Part shown: piece after piece, positions 1 through 8,052 of the stretch
Numbering within the stretch: the stretch's first letter is position 1
How the letters are laid out: every line of letters begins with the position of its first letter
Origin: Deltaproteobacteria bacterium
Lineage (GTDB): Bacteria > Desulfobacterota > Desulfobacteria > Desulfobacterales > G020354645
DNA length: 55,034 bases
NCBI GenBank assembly: GCA_020354645.1
Contig: CP070652.1
Coordinates: 1,618,673 to 1,673,706 of the forward strand
Direction: 5' to 3'
Position numbers and translations under genes: made by a program
The notes under the pieces: model-generated
The model's input: only the letters and a program-made list of their open reading frames with translations
The model's database searches: none
Told to the model about the DNA's origin: nothing

Positions 1-36
1 TAAATTTTTTTATTATAGCTTATTTTTTCAATAAGT

Positions 37-228
37 TTAAATATAATTATCCATCATGCAAGAGACGCGAAAATTGTAATGCAACTGTCTCACACTGGAA
101 TCCGTTAACCTACTAAACGCCCAAATCACTTTTCCTGTCATCTCCGCCGGCAAATCCATCCCATTTCTTTTTTCAAAGTGTGGAAAAAAACACAAAAATA
201 TCTCCAAATCCTGTGAAATATCACCCAT
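37..228 (-). CDS. Small hypothetical protein (63 aa)
   Basis: Unrecognised short ORF. The main support is its translation signal: an AGGAGGGG ribosome binding site lies two or three bases before the ATG at 228, read on the reverse strand. The protein has no clear domain. It has a phenylalanine/cysteine-rich N-terminal third and no obvious signal peptide. It is transcribed divergently from the PilZ gene. It may be a genuine small gene or a chance ORF in AT-rich DNA. Confidence 0.35.
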   Translation of the reverse strand: MGDISQDLEIFLCFFPHFEKRNGMDLPAEMTGKVIWAFSRLTDSSVRQLHYNFRVSCMMDNYI

Positions 229-429
229 AGCCCCTCCTAATCTGCCGCTTTAATCCCGTGTGGCTTAAGACGAAAGCAATATAACTATCTGTAATAGTAT
301 TTAAATTTAACGATATCGCTATAATGAAACAGATTTTGCATGATTTTTGCAGAGAATCTTACAAAGCCCAATCCGCGAATCCATGGCAATCCAAAGGCGG
401 ACTGAAAACTTCAAAACCAGGATTTGAAT

Positions 430-1011
430 ATGGATGATATCATAAAATACCTCGAAAGAAGGAAGTATGACAGACAAGACTATACCGGAAAAATTTTCTT
501 TGCCACCAATAAACACCTTTACGAGGGCGATCTTGTAAATTTCAGCCGAACGGGTCTTTTTATCAGAAGCCGGGTACTTCTGCCAGTAGGAAAGATAATT
601 ACCGTAGCACCACCATACTTAATAGATAAAAATGATAAACGTAAAGGCAGGATTGTCCGCTGTGACGGAGAGGGTTTTGGTCTGAAATTTATCAGACAGG
701 TCATCAGTCAAAAAAGTTTTGAACGAAGGAAAGAGTTTCGGCAGATCTATTCTGGAAATGTTTTATTTGCGACTAAAAATAAATTGTATGTTGGGAAGCT
801 TAAAAATTTCAGCAACGACGGTCTTTTCATAAAATTGAACGAACCTCTGCCGGTTGGAGAAATAATTAAAGTGGCACTGCCTTATTCACAAAATGAGAAT
901 GACAAGCGCAAAGGTATAATCACCTGGTCGAATCAAGAAGGATTTGGGGTAAAATTACTGAGAACATTTGAATTGCGCCCGGTGATCATATGGCAGGGTA
1001 GTTTCTCCTAG
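430..1011 (+). CDS. Tandem PilZ-domain protein
   Basis: Probable cytoplasmic cyclic-di-GMP receptor of about 193 residues made of two PilZ-like repeats. The first repeat (residues about 8-95) opens with RRKYDR and carries NFSRTG. The second (about 98-185) opens with RRKEFR and carries NFSNDG. These match the RxxxR and (D/N)xSxxG ligand motifs of PilZ domains. The repeats are clearly homologous to each other and fill nearly the whole protein, so no separate output domain is visible. A TTG at 424 would add two residues, but the AGGA at 419-422 sits 7 bases before the ATG at 430, which I prefer. The gene stands alone, with a structured intergenic element downstream. Confidence 0.82.
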   Translation: MDDIIKYLERRKYDRQDYTGKIFFATNKHLYEGDLVNFSRTGLFIRSRVLLPVGKIITVAPPYLIDKNDKRKGRIVRCDGEGFGLKFIRQVISQKSFERRKEFRQIYSGNVLFATKNKLYVGKLKNFSNDGLFIKLNEPLPVGEIIKVALPYSQNENDKRKGIITWSNQEGFGVKLLRTFELRPVIIWQGSFS

Positions 1012-1040
1012 ATAATGTCCCGGAAATAAGTTTAGAAAGT

Positions 1041-1204
1041 CTTGTAGCGGTTTGATCCGCCAGAGATCGATGGCGGATTGCTCACGCGAGTGACCATTTT
1101 GGGGATCCCGCTGAAAGCGGGACTGCACAGGGCTAAAGCAAAAGAACTCGACCTCGGCCCGCTTTGCGGGCCTCGGGACTCAGACAGCTTTTGATCAAAC
1201 CGAT
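1041..1204. repeat. Multi-hairpin intergenic element
   Basis: A structured stretch in the 686-base gap between the PilZ gene and the vWA cluster. A 10-bp outer pair, CGGTTTGATC (1048-1057) with GATCAAACCG (1193-1202), encloses several hairpins. These are ATCCGCCA/TGGCGGAT (1055-1078, competing with the inner end of the outer pair), TCAC-GCGA-GTGA with a GNRA loop (1082-1093), TCCCGCT/AGCGGGA (1106-1122) and GGCCCGC/GCGGGCC (1156-1172). The left portion recurs near 13449-13486. It could be a mobile repeat, a terminator-like region or a non-coding RNA. No gene was found between 1012 and 1697. Confidence 0.55.
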
Positions 1205-1406
1205 AATTGTTGAAACCTGAACCTTTTGAAGTTTCTTTGTGGCGAAATTCAGTATTTAGGGTTTTTATTGAGGCGCTTTAGTCAACTCAAGCCTGGGTGA
1301 GGATCATTTCATATCCCAGCAACTCATATCTTATCTCGTACCTCCGTATTCCATCGGCTTTGTCATGGCGGCACCCCCATTTTTAATGAACCAAAATACA
1401 AATTTA

Positions 1407-1435
1407 TTGATAGTTCTAATGTAATTTGATAATAT
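1407..1435 (+). promoter_or_regulatory. Promoter P1 of the first vWA module
   Basis: A -35-like TTGATA (1407-1412), a 17-bp spacer and a -10-like TAATAT (1430-1435), giving a 5' leader of about 255 bases before the gene at 1698. The sequence around it, TTTATTGATAG before the spacer and TAATATATTA at its end, is repeated almost exactly in front of the second module at 3631-3659. This supports function and co-regulation. Confidence 0.5.
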
Positions 1436-1697
1436 ATTATCGTACTTTTTCAATACATAAAGTGACAATGTCCATTTTAAGCATTACTTCATTGGCGAAT
1501 CCATTATCTTATCACACAACGAATTTATTATAAGCGGCAACCTCGTCACATGCGTTCGGCACCAGCCGAACCACTCGTTGACAAGGCTTTTTAATTTATA
1601 GAAAAGGCTGGGTATTATGTCCTTATGTATCGGATATAAAAAATTTTCACCATTTAGACGCCTTCCCGGTATTTTTTGACAGAAAGGGGGAGAAAAA

Positions 1698-2675
1698 ATG
1701 TACAGCAGAAAAAAGGTCCGTCGAAATGCCATAGTGGACGCAAAAAACAATATTCCCGGTGTTACCGATCCGAATCCCTCTCAGTTCGAGCAGGAATTGA
1801 TGGCGATGTCCAAAAACGAAGCGCGACAAGTAACATCCAAGTATGGGCCCAAATTGGAGATCCTCACCGGCAAACACAAGCCCCTGCTCAAGGATTATGG
1901 ACGTATCTCCAAGGACTATGATGCGCACTCCGCCAAGATTAAGCGGTCCGAACCCAGTGTGGAGTTGTCCAGGGGCAAGTATTATCCGTTGATGTTCCTA
2001 TTTGTCCTGGGTGAAATCCCGATGAATTCCCTGGCGTTTGCGGTGTTTGGCGAAAGCCAGATATTCACCTGGATCATGGCGGTCGGTGTGGCCGTGGCCA
2101 TCCCCTGGATTGCCCATGCCTTGGGGATTCTTTTAAAGCGTGGATCAGATCCATGGTGGAAGGCTGGCATCGGTGTCGGGACACTGCTTTTCCTTACCAT
2201 CGGCGGATTACTGGCCATCGGCTACGTGCGCGTCCAGTACCTGGGCGACCTCACTGAAGCGGGTGCGGTAATGAGTTTCGGAAGCAGTAAATTTATCGGC
2301 CTGGCATTTATCGGCCTGAACCTGGTCATTTTGGCGGCCGCCACGCTGTGCTCCTATTTTGCCCATGACAAAGACCCGCAGCTGGAGCATTTGCACCGCA
2401 GGACCAACCAGTTAAATAAAGCGATGCGGAAAATCGAGGCAAAACATAATAAACTTCTTACCAAGCAACAACAAAAAATCAACCGGATACATCAACGCGC
2501 CCAGGAAGTCATCTATTACTACCGCAAAATCAACCAGCGCGTCCGTCCTGATCATGCAAAACCGGCATCCTTCGAAAAGCAACACTTAATGGACGCCGAT
2601 TTAGATCAAAAAGAAGAGACCAGACGATCGTTAGATGCGACCACTCAATTGCGCGTGCAGGCGGTGGCCAAATAG
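1698..2675 (+). CDS. Four-TM coiled-coil membrane protein, vWA module 1
   Basis: Unrecognised membrane protein of 325 residues. It has a hydrophilic, lysine-rich N-terminal region (1-95), four predicted membrane segments (about 97-118, 123-146, 157-176 and 198-221) and a C-terminal charged helix (about 227-285) with heptad-like spacing that looks like a coiled coil. A GGGGGAG ribosome binding site precedes the ATG. It is followed after 40 bases by an exported vWA protein, and the pair resembles the second membrane-protein/vWA pair at 3778-5921. By context it may anchor or signal to the vWA partner across the inner membrane. No enzymatic motif is visible. Confidence 0.75.
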   Translation: MYSRKKVRRNAIVDAKNNIPGVTDPNPSQFEQELMAMSKNEARQVTSKYGPKLEILTGKHKPLLKDYGRISKDYDAHSAKIKRSEPSVELSRGKYYPLMFLFVLGEIPMNSLAFAVFGESQIFTWIMAVGVAVAIPWIAHALGILLKRGSDPWWKAGIGVGTLLFLTIGGLLAIGYVRVQYLGDLTEAGAVMSFGSSKFIGLAFIGLNLVILAAATLCSYFAHDKDPQLEHLHRRTNQLNKAMRKIEAKHNKLLTKQQQKINRIHQRAQEVIYYYRKINQRVRPDHAKPASFEKQHLMDADLDQKEETRRSLDATTQLRVQAVAK

Positions 2676-2715
2676 CAAATAAACATTTACTTGTGGTTTG
2701 AGGAGGTATACTCAA

Positions 2716-3483
2716 ATGAAGCGGTGGAGACCAAAACTGCTGGGATTCATTTTTCTCAGCTCCCTTATTTTATTGGGTTTAACCAAACGGGATGCCGACG
2801 CCTTCTGGAAGTTGGGCAAGGATAAAAAGAATCCACGGGTGATTGTTGTTTTTGTCGATATGTCGGGCAGCACCAACAGCGCTCGGCGCACGGTTTACAA
2901 TGAAGCCTTTGAGAAAATCTATCAGAACCTCAACCAGGGAGATCGTATTGTTGTGGGGACCATCACGAGTCGTTCTTATATTGACTTCAAACCGGCAGTG
3001 GATGAAGAAATTCCCAAGCAATCGATATGGGTTAATCGCATTCAATTTGAACAAAATTTCGCCAAGGCTAAAAAAAACATTCGAAAGGAGGTCAACCGGC
3101 TCCTATCCCGCAAAAAGGGGACGCCATATACCGAGATACTTAATTCTCTGAATATTGCCGATACCATTTTCCATAATGAAAAAAGACAAAAAATCCTGGT
3201 TATCCTCTCGGACATGGTCCAGGATTCAAAAGAGTACAAATTTGATCGGGTCAAGCTGACAAATAATTACATCAACGGTATCATTAAGCACCGGCAAAAG
3301 CAGAACCTTGTCCCCAACCTTGCCGATGTCAAGATATATGTAGCCGGAGCCAGTGCAGCTGATTCCAGAAAATTTCGATCCATAGAAAAATTTTGGGCAC
3401 GTTATTTCGCCGCTACCGGTGCCGATTATTCCTCGCATCGGTATGGTCATTCCCTTCTCGAATTTGAAAAGGAACCCTCCTAG
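2716..3483 (+). CDS. Exported von Willebrand factor A (MIDAS) protein
   Basis: Protein of 255 residues with an N-terminal signal sequence or anchor (about 8-22, possible cleavage after ADA at residue 29) and a vWA domain. The metal-ion-dependent adhesion site is complete: DMSGS near residue 48 (DxSxS), a threonine in GTPYTE near 136-139, and an aspartate in LSDM near 166. Such domains bind a divalent metal and mediate protein-protein contacts, probably in the periplasm here. The start at 2716 is chosen because AGGAGG (2701-2706) lies 9 bases before this ATG. An upstream in-frame TTG overlaps that site and is less likely. A strong terminator follows. The target is unknown. Confidence 0.8.
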   Translation: MKRWRPKLLGFIFLSSLILLGLTKRDADAFWKLGKDKKNPRVIVVFVDMSGSTNSARRTVYNEAFEKIYQNLNQGDRIVVGTITSRSYIDFKPAVDEEIPKQSIWVNRIQFEQNFAKAKKNIRKEVNRLLSRKKGTPYTEILNSLNIADTIFHNEKRQKILVILSDMVQDSKEYKFDRVKLTNNYINGIIKHRQKQNLVPNLADVKIYVAGASAADSRKFRSIEKFWARYFAATGADYSSHRYGHSLLEFEKEPS

Positions 3484-3547
3484 GCGAAAAAGATTATGTG
3501 CTTTCGCCTCTGTCTGGGTCCCTTTTCCGTGGAGCAACATCGCAACT

Positions 3548-3589
3548 AAAGTCGGGTTACCGAAATAAATGGGTAACTCGACTTTTTTT
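3548..3589 (+). terminator. Rho-independent terminator after vWA module 1
   Basis: A 13-14 bp stem with one mismatch, from AAAGTCGGGTTACC (3548-3561) pairing with the bases ending near 3585, followed by a run of T. It closes module 1 and makes module 2 a separate transcript. Confidence 0.85.
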
Positions 3590-3630
3590 ATAGAAAAATT
3601 TCAAGAGTGGTTCTCAAAAATTTATATTTA

Positions 3631-3659
3631 TTGATAGGTTGGACGTTATCAGGTAATAT
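3631..3659 (+). promoter_or_regulatory. Promoter P2 of the second vWA module
   Basis: TTGATA (3631-3636), a 17-bp spacer and TAATAT (3654-3659), about 120 bases before the ATG at 3778. The hexamers, the spacing and the flanks (TTTATTGATAG and TAATATATTA) match promoter P1 at 1407-1435, while the spacers differ. Confidence 0.55.
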
Positions 3660-3777
3660 ATTAAATTAACTCATATATCTGAGTGAATCGAATACTATGA
3701 AATTTGCCTCCCCCGGGGCACTTCTTCCAAACTTAGTCTGGAAAAAGATTAATATCTTAAGGTGAGGGGAGCTCTCT

Positions 3778-5277
3778 ATGTCGTTCATCGAATCTTTGTT
3801 GAGAATAACACCCAATCCTGTCCTGTCTATCCTGATATGGATCCTTGCCTTGCTGGTGGCCTTATATCTAGCCAGAAAACCTTTTTACCAATCAATAAAG
3901 GCACTGACCAGGGTTATCAACAACGCCATGCGGTTATCCGCTGAATCGGTGCTGAATGCCGAAAAGAGGCTTGTGAAGCGAACCCGAGAGATATTAATGA
4001 CAAAGGGGCTGGAAAATGCCGAGCGGAACGTGGAGCGGGAATTTGATCATATCAATACCGCCGTCGTGAAGAATCTTGAAAGTTACTCGACACTTCATCA
4101 TAAAATATCCGAAGTGATTACCAAACTGGAAGAAGATCACCGCAGTAGCATGGATGTGCCTCCTTCTCTGCCGAATTGGATCCCAATCATAGAAGCGATT
4201 GCCAAGATCGAGCATTCCGGCGACACCATGGTTTCCAACATGCTGTCGGAAATTGACCGTACCCTGAAGCAACAGCATACGGCAGCCATTGAAAGTTATC
4301 GAAATTCCAGCAAAACACGTCATTCGATTCTTAATAAAATGCCGCCGCTCTGGCGTAAGCTGCAAAAAGCCCTAAATGACATGGGCAAATCGGTAACCTC
4401 TCTCAATGACCGGATACAAAGCATCGATCGATATATGGATGAATACGAGCAGATCCGCGCCAAGACCGACAAGGCTGTGCGCATGCTGTCGTCATCCTCT
4501 TTGACACGATTCCTGATTTCGGGCCTGATACTAGTGGTCGCTATCGGCGTTGCGGTTATTAACTTCAATCTGATTGCGTTGCCGATGTCTGAAATGGTAG
4601 GTGGTGGCAGTTATATTGGCCCTTATAAGACATCGGATGTTGCCGGTATCGTCATCACGCTGGTTGAGTTATGCATGGGGCTTTTTCTCATGGAATCGCT
4701 GCGGATTACCCGTTTGTTTCCGATTATCGGCAGCATGGATGACAAAACGCGCAATCGCATGATTTGGATCATTCTAACATTGCTGACGATTTTTGCTGGT
4801 ATCGAATCGGCTCTTGCGTTACTGCGTGATCGGATGGCCGCAGACATGGAAGCTCTCAGGCAAACACTGGCCGGTATCGAGCAGACCGGTGTATCCACCA
4901 GCTTGATCCCCACCATCGGACAAATGATCATAGGATTTATATTACCCTTTGCGCTTGCCGGTGTGGCCATACCACTGGAAGCCTTCATTTCGTCCGCAAG
5001 AACGGTGATGGGAGCTATCGCAGCCGGTGGCCTCCGGTTTCTGGCTTTCAATCTCCGCCTTATTGGCAATATTTTTGTTTATTCCGGTAAGGTCATCCTC
5101 GCGGTTTACGATCTTGTCATATTTCCAACCATCTGGCTGGAGGGTATTCTAAGTGGATCACCCCATAGAATTAAAATGTCTTCTAAAAAGGAAACCGGAT
5201 TTGGATTCTCGAAAAAGCCGAAAAAAGCGATCAAAAACAAGGATGATACGGTCGAATTAAAGGAAGGCCGGGAATGA
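3778..5277 (+). CDS. Coiled-coil polytopic membrane protein, vWA module 2
   Basis: Unrecognised 499-residue membrane protein. A first membrane segment (about 14-33) is followed by a long, mainly helical charged region (about 40-240) with coiled-coil character. Further membrane segments follow (about 244-265, 286-306, 328-349, 377-400 and one or two between 405 and 458), and the protein ends in a lysine-rich tail. The ribosome binding site GAGGGGAG precedes the ATG. Its stop overlaps the start of the vWA lipoprotein by 4 bases (ATGA), so the two are translationally coupled. The layout resembles the pair at 1698-3483. It could form a channel-like or scaffold complex with the vWA lipoprotein, but this is inference. 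Confidence 0.75.
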   Translation: MSFIESLLRITPNPVLSILIWILALLVALYLARKPFYQSIKALTRVINNAMRLSAESVLNAEKRLVKRTREILMTKGLENAERNVEREFDHINTAVVKNLESYSTLHHKISEVITKLEEDHRSSMDVPPSLPNWIPIIEAIAKIEHSGDTMVSNMLSEIDRTLKQQHTAAIESYRNSSKTRHSILNKMPPLWRKLQKALNDMGKSVTSLNDRIQSIDRYMDEYEQIRAKTDKAVRMLSSSSLTRFLISGLILVVAIGVAVINFNLIALPMSEMVGGGSYIGPYKTSDVAGIVITLVELCMGLFLMESLRITRLFPIIGSMDDKTRNRMIWIILTLLTIFAGIESALALLRDRMAADMEALRQTLAGIEQTGVSTSLIPTIGQMIIGFILPFALAGVAIPLEAFISSARTVMGAIAAGGLRFLAFNLRLIGNIFVYSGKVILAVYDLVIFPTIWLEGILSGSPHRIKMSSKKETGFGFSKKPKKAIKNKDDTVELKEGRE

Positions 5278-5921
5278 AAAAAATGGCCGCACTGGGTTTT
5301 GCTCTCGGCTTTTTAATCGCAGGATGTTCGAACTCAGAAAATCGTGCCAAGGGCGTCTGTATGCTCGTTGATACATCCGGGGTATTTTCTTCAGAGTTAA
5401 CAAAAGCGCAGACAATAATCAGCTATCTCCTCGCAACCTTGCAACCCAATGATACCCTGGTAATTGCCAACGTCGGTACTGAAAGTTTCAGTGAAAGGGA
5501 TATCATCGCCAAAGTGACCTTTGCGCAACGCCCCTCCGTTGCTAATAACCAGAAACGGGTCTTTCAAAAAGAAGTTCATAAATTTCTTAAATCAGCAGGG
5601 AACACGAAGCACACGGATATCTCGGGTGGAATATTGCAGGCTATAGAAAGTCTGAACGAAGCCGGTTCAATGAAAAAATATATCCTCATTTTTTCTGATC
5701 TAAAAGAAGAACTCGCAGAAGTGTCCAACGGAGAATTACCTTTTCAATTGACCGGAATTTACGTGGTGGCTGTGAACGTAACCAAGCTGCGGGAAGGTGT
5801 TCGTGATACGGAGCCATTTCTGGATCGTGTGGAAGATTGGCGCATGAAAATCGAGCACGCCCACGGAAATTGGAGTTTTGTTAATGATCTGGAAAGGCTG
5901 GAAACCGTTTTTGCTGAATGA
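5274..5921 (+). CDS. vWA-like lipoprotein
   Basis: Predicted lipoprotein of 215 residues. The signal peptide ends in the lipobox LIAGC with the acylated cysteine at residue 18. A vWA-like fold follows. The MIDAS start is DTSGV near residue 33, so the third element of DxSxS is valine rather than serine, while the later threonine (in NTKHTD) and aspartate (in IFSDLK) are kept. Metal binding may therefore be altered or lost. It overlaps the membrane protein at 3778-5277 by 4 bases. It is the counterpart of the vWA protein at 2716-3483, but lipid anchored. Convergent with the ATPase gene at 5945. Partner and role are unknown. Confidence 0.75.
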   Translation: MKKMAALGFALGFLIAGCSNSENRAKGVCMLVDTSGVFSSELTKAQTIISYLLATLQPNDTLVIANVGTESFSERDIIAKVTFAQRPSVANNQKRVFQKEVHKFLKSAGNTKHTDISGGILQAIESLNEAGSMKKYILIFSDLKEELAEVSNGELPFQLTGIYVVAVNVTKLREGVRDTEPFLDRVEDWRMKIEHAHGNWSFVNDLERLETVFAE

Positions 5922-5944
5922 TTAAAAAAGTTGTTGAGCTCACC

Positions 5945-6718
5945 TTATCCTGAGGTTTGGGCAGCAATCAGGGCAGCCCCAATGGCACCGATGACCTGGG
6001 CTTTAGATGACACTTCAATCACTGAACTGCATCTTTCTTCAAGCGCCCGGACCACTCCGGAATTCTTGGCCACCCCGCCGGTCATCATTATGGGGGCGGT
6101 TAGACCGATACGCCCCGCCATGGCCATCACTCTCGCGCTAATCGATTTGTGAATACCGGCAATGATATTTTCGCGCTTTTCACTGTTTGCAATCAGGGAT
6201 ATAACTTCCGACTCGGCGAATACCGTACATAAACTGCTGATGGTTGCAGGTTGTACCGCTCTGCGGGAAAAACTGCCGAAATCGTTTAAATCGACCTCAA
6301 GCGCCCGGGCCATAACTTCTAAAAACCTGCCGGTTCCGGCGGCACATTTATCATTCATCGCAAAATCTATGACTTTACCGTTCTCATCCATTACGATGGC
6401 CTTGCTGTCTTGTCCGCCGATATCAATGATTGATCTTACGCTTGGGTTGACAAAATGAGCCCCAGCCGCATGGCAGGTGATTTCAGTAACCGCCCTGTCG
6501 GCAAAAGTTACACTGTTTCTACCATATCCGGTTGCGATAATATTTTGTATTGAGCCTGGATCAACCGACAGGTTCGAGATGATCTCTTCAAATACGTTTT
6601 GACCGGCTTTTTCGGCGTTATAACCTGTCGGTATGACTTTTTCGCCGAGAAGTTTCCCATCCTTTAGCAGGGCTGCTTTAGCGGTTATAGAACCGACATC
6701 AATTCCGACGGTGATCAT
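5945..6718 (-). CDS. 2-hydroxyacyl-CoA dehydratase activator-family ATPase
   Basis: BcrA/BcrD/BadF/HgdC-type ATPase of 257 residues, in the ASKHA fold. It has an N-terminal phosphate loop (GIDVGSITAK), the IDIGGQDSK motif and two cysteines (NDKCAAGTG and SSLCTVFAE) that in HgdC ligate a [4Fe-4S] cluster shared across the homodimer. In characterised relatives it couples ATP hydrolysis to low-potential electron transfer into a dehydratase or reductase. An AGAGGAGA ribosome binding site supports the ATG at 6718. Its length is typical for HgdC-like activators. No dehydratase gene adjoins it, so its partner is likely encoded elsewhere. Confidence 0.88.
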   Translation of the reverse strand: MITVGIDVGSITAKAALLKDGKLLGEKVIPTGYNAEKAGQNVFEEIISNLSVDPGSIQNIIATGYGRNSVTFADRAVTEITCHAAGAHFVNPSVRSIIDIGGQDSKAIVMDENGKVIDFAMNDKCAAGTGRFLEVMARALEVDLNDFGSFSRRAVQPATISSLCTVFAESEVISLIANSEKRENIIAGIHKSISARVMAMAGRIGLTAPIMMTGGVAKNSGVVRALEERCSSVIEVSSKAQVIGAIGAALIAAQTSG

Positions 6719-7343
6719 ATTCTCCTCTATCAGGTGAACCGGCTACCGAGCTGGATATTACGATACAGTTTTCACCTGCATATTCTTAAAATTAACGGGC
6801 CCTCACAGAAGGGTGTGCACAAACAAAATAAAACAAGTTTGAATCCCTGCCAGGTCCATCGATTTATAAAAGATTCAAATTAAACAGCGTTAGTACCCAT
6901 CAAAAATTAAAATCATATAATCAATCGGGAATCTTTATTCCATCGACCGGTAAACACGCACTGACAGAGTGGTGCTCGGTAAATCAGACAACGTCCAACT
7001 TGTGTTAAATGGCCTGCGCTATCAACTCCTCGGGTTTAAAAAATTATCGTTACTGTAATAACTATGGCCATGCAGATCAAATTTCATGGGCAGGCTTCTA
7101 AATCATATTTGTTAGAAAGTCAATCGTTCCTGTTTGGGCTTTATTGTTCCACGATCATAACGAAGGAATGTTCTCCCACTTGCCCCGAAGCAGAAAGAGC
7201 AGATCAGTATATGCTCATTTGAGGTTTGAAAGGATCCTTTCTTTTTGGTGATGATCATCTATCCAGGGCGCCCACCGAAACTATTTTTACTTGACTAAAC
7301 TATAATGTAGCTTTAATGTAGCTTATTAGAACTTAGTTAACAA
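6719..7343. other. Intergenic stretch without a recognised gene
   Basis: No convincing ORF on either strand. Near its right end there is a perfect 11-bp tandem duplication, TAATGTAGCTT at 7303-7313 and 7314-7324. The rest shows no clear promoter or terminator. Confidence 0.5.
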
Positions 7344-7730
7344 GTGAAACGGGGATTTTTAGATTCGGAATCATACCTAAAATTTGCCGAGTCACGGCGT
7401 TCAGAGAATAAAGCCCAAATGAAACAGCACTTCAACGAGATTATTGTGGTGAGCATGAAGGTCATGGAAAATCCGAGGCCGGTTCCCGATGGATTGGACA
7501 AGTGCATAAAATCATTCCCCAACAGATGGTTACCCATTTATTAGTCGCCAGCGAATTGTTAATGGGTGCCATCAACGGTACCGTGCATATTGTAAAAGAC
7601 AATCTGCAGACGCTTAAATCCCTGGAATAAAGACAAAAATATACAAAAAGATTATATAACCTGCATCAGGAGTATAAAAACCGCCATCAAAAAATTTTGG
7701 AGGATTTGGGTCAATGGTCAGAGGCCGAAT
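7344..7730 (+). pseudogene. Possible decayed gene with frameshift and stop
   Basis: An ORF from GTG 7344 ends at 7544. In another frame, reading continues with protein-like sequence (MVTHLLVASELLMGAINGT, starting near 7526) to a TAA near 7628. The same frame then continues with a charged helical stretch (KRLYNLHQEYKNRHQK) to about 7730. No single frame is open throughout, which fits a remnant broken by one frameshift and one stop. The family is not recognised. The region could also be non-coding. Confidence 0.3.
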
Positions 7731-7793
7731 GAAGGTTCCGCAGAGAAATAACCAACCATCAATTGTGATGGTCAAACTAAAGGCGCTTCAATC

Positions 7794-7988
7794 GTGACTG
7801 ACGATAATAAAACAGGTAACAAAGAAATCAGAGATCCTACCCTTGAACGTTCGAACAGTAAGGTCAAGTTCGAAATTTACGGCGAAGAGATGATCGAAAA
7901 GAAAGTCAAATCAAGTGGGAACAGCGGCAGGGTATATCTGCCGCCGAATTGGGTTGGTCACCATGTTAAGATCGTCAGAATCGACTAA
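7794..7988 (+). CDS. DUF2080-like small protein
   Basis: Small protein of 64 residues with a GTG start. The C-terminal half (VKSSGNSGRVYLPPNWVG then VKIVRID) matches the pattern I know for DUF2080, a family labelled transposon-encoded and common in archaea. The GNSGRVYLP block resembles AbrB-like beta-hairpin DNA-binding proteins, so a small regulator is possible. The N-terminal 30 residues are hydrophilic and variable. It lies 64 bases before a GNAT acetyltransferase in the same direction. No transposase is visible nearby. Confidence 0.6.
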   Translation: MTDDNKTGNKEIRDPTLERSNSKVKFEIYGEEMIEKKVKSSGNSGRVYLPPNWVGHHVKIVRID

Positions 7989-8052
7989 CATACCTCAACC
8001 CGTGCTTCTCATCCAAACTTAACCCTGCATTAACCTGATGAGGAATATGCCT

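Noticed and set aside
1156..1172. Rho-independent terminator of the PilZ gene
   Set aside because: The stem is strong but no T-run follows on either strand.
7291..7306. TTGACT and TATAAT as a promoter
   Set aside because: They are only about five bases apart, far below the 15-19 bp needed. A downstream TAATGT is a poor -10.
6719..7343. tRNA or riboswitch in the long gap
   Set aside because: No cloverleaf, T-loop sequence or known riboswitch core could be found by eye.
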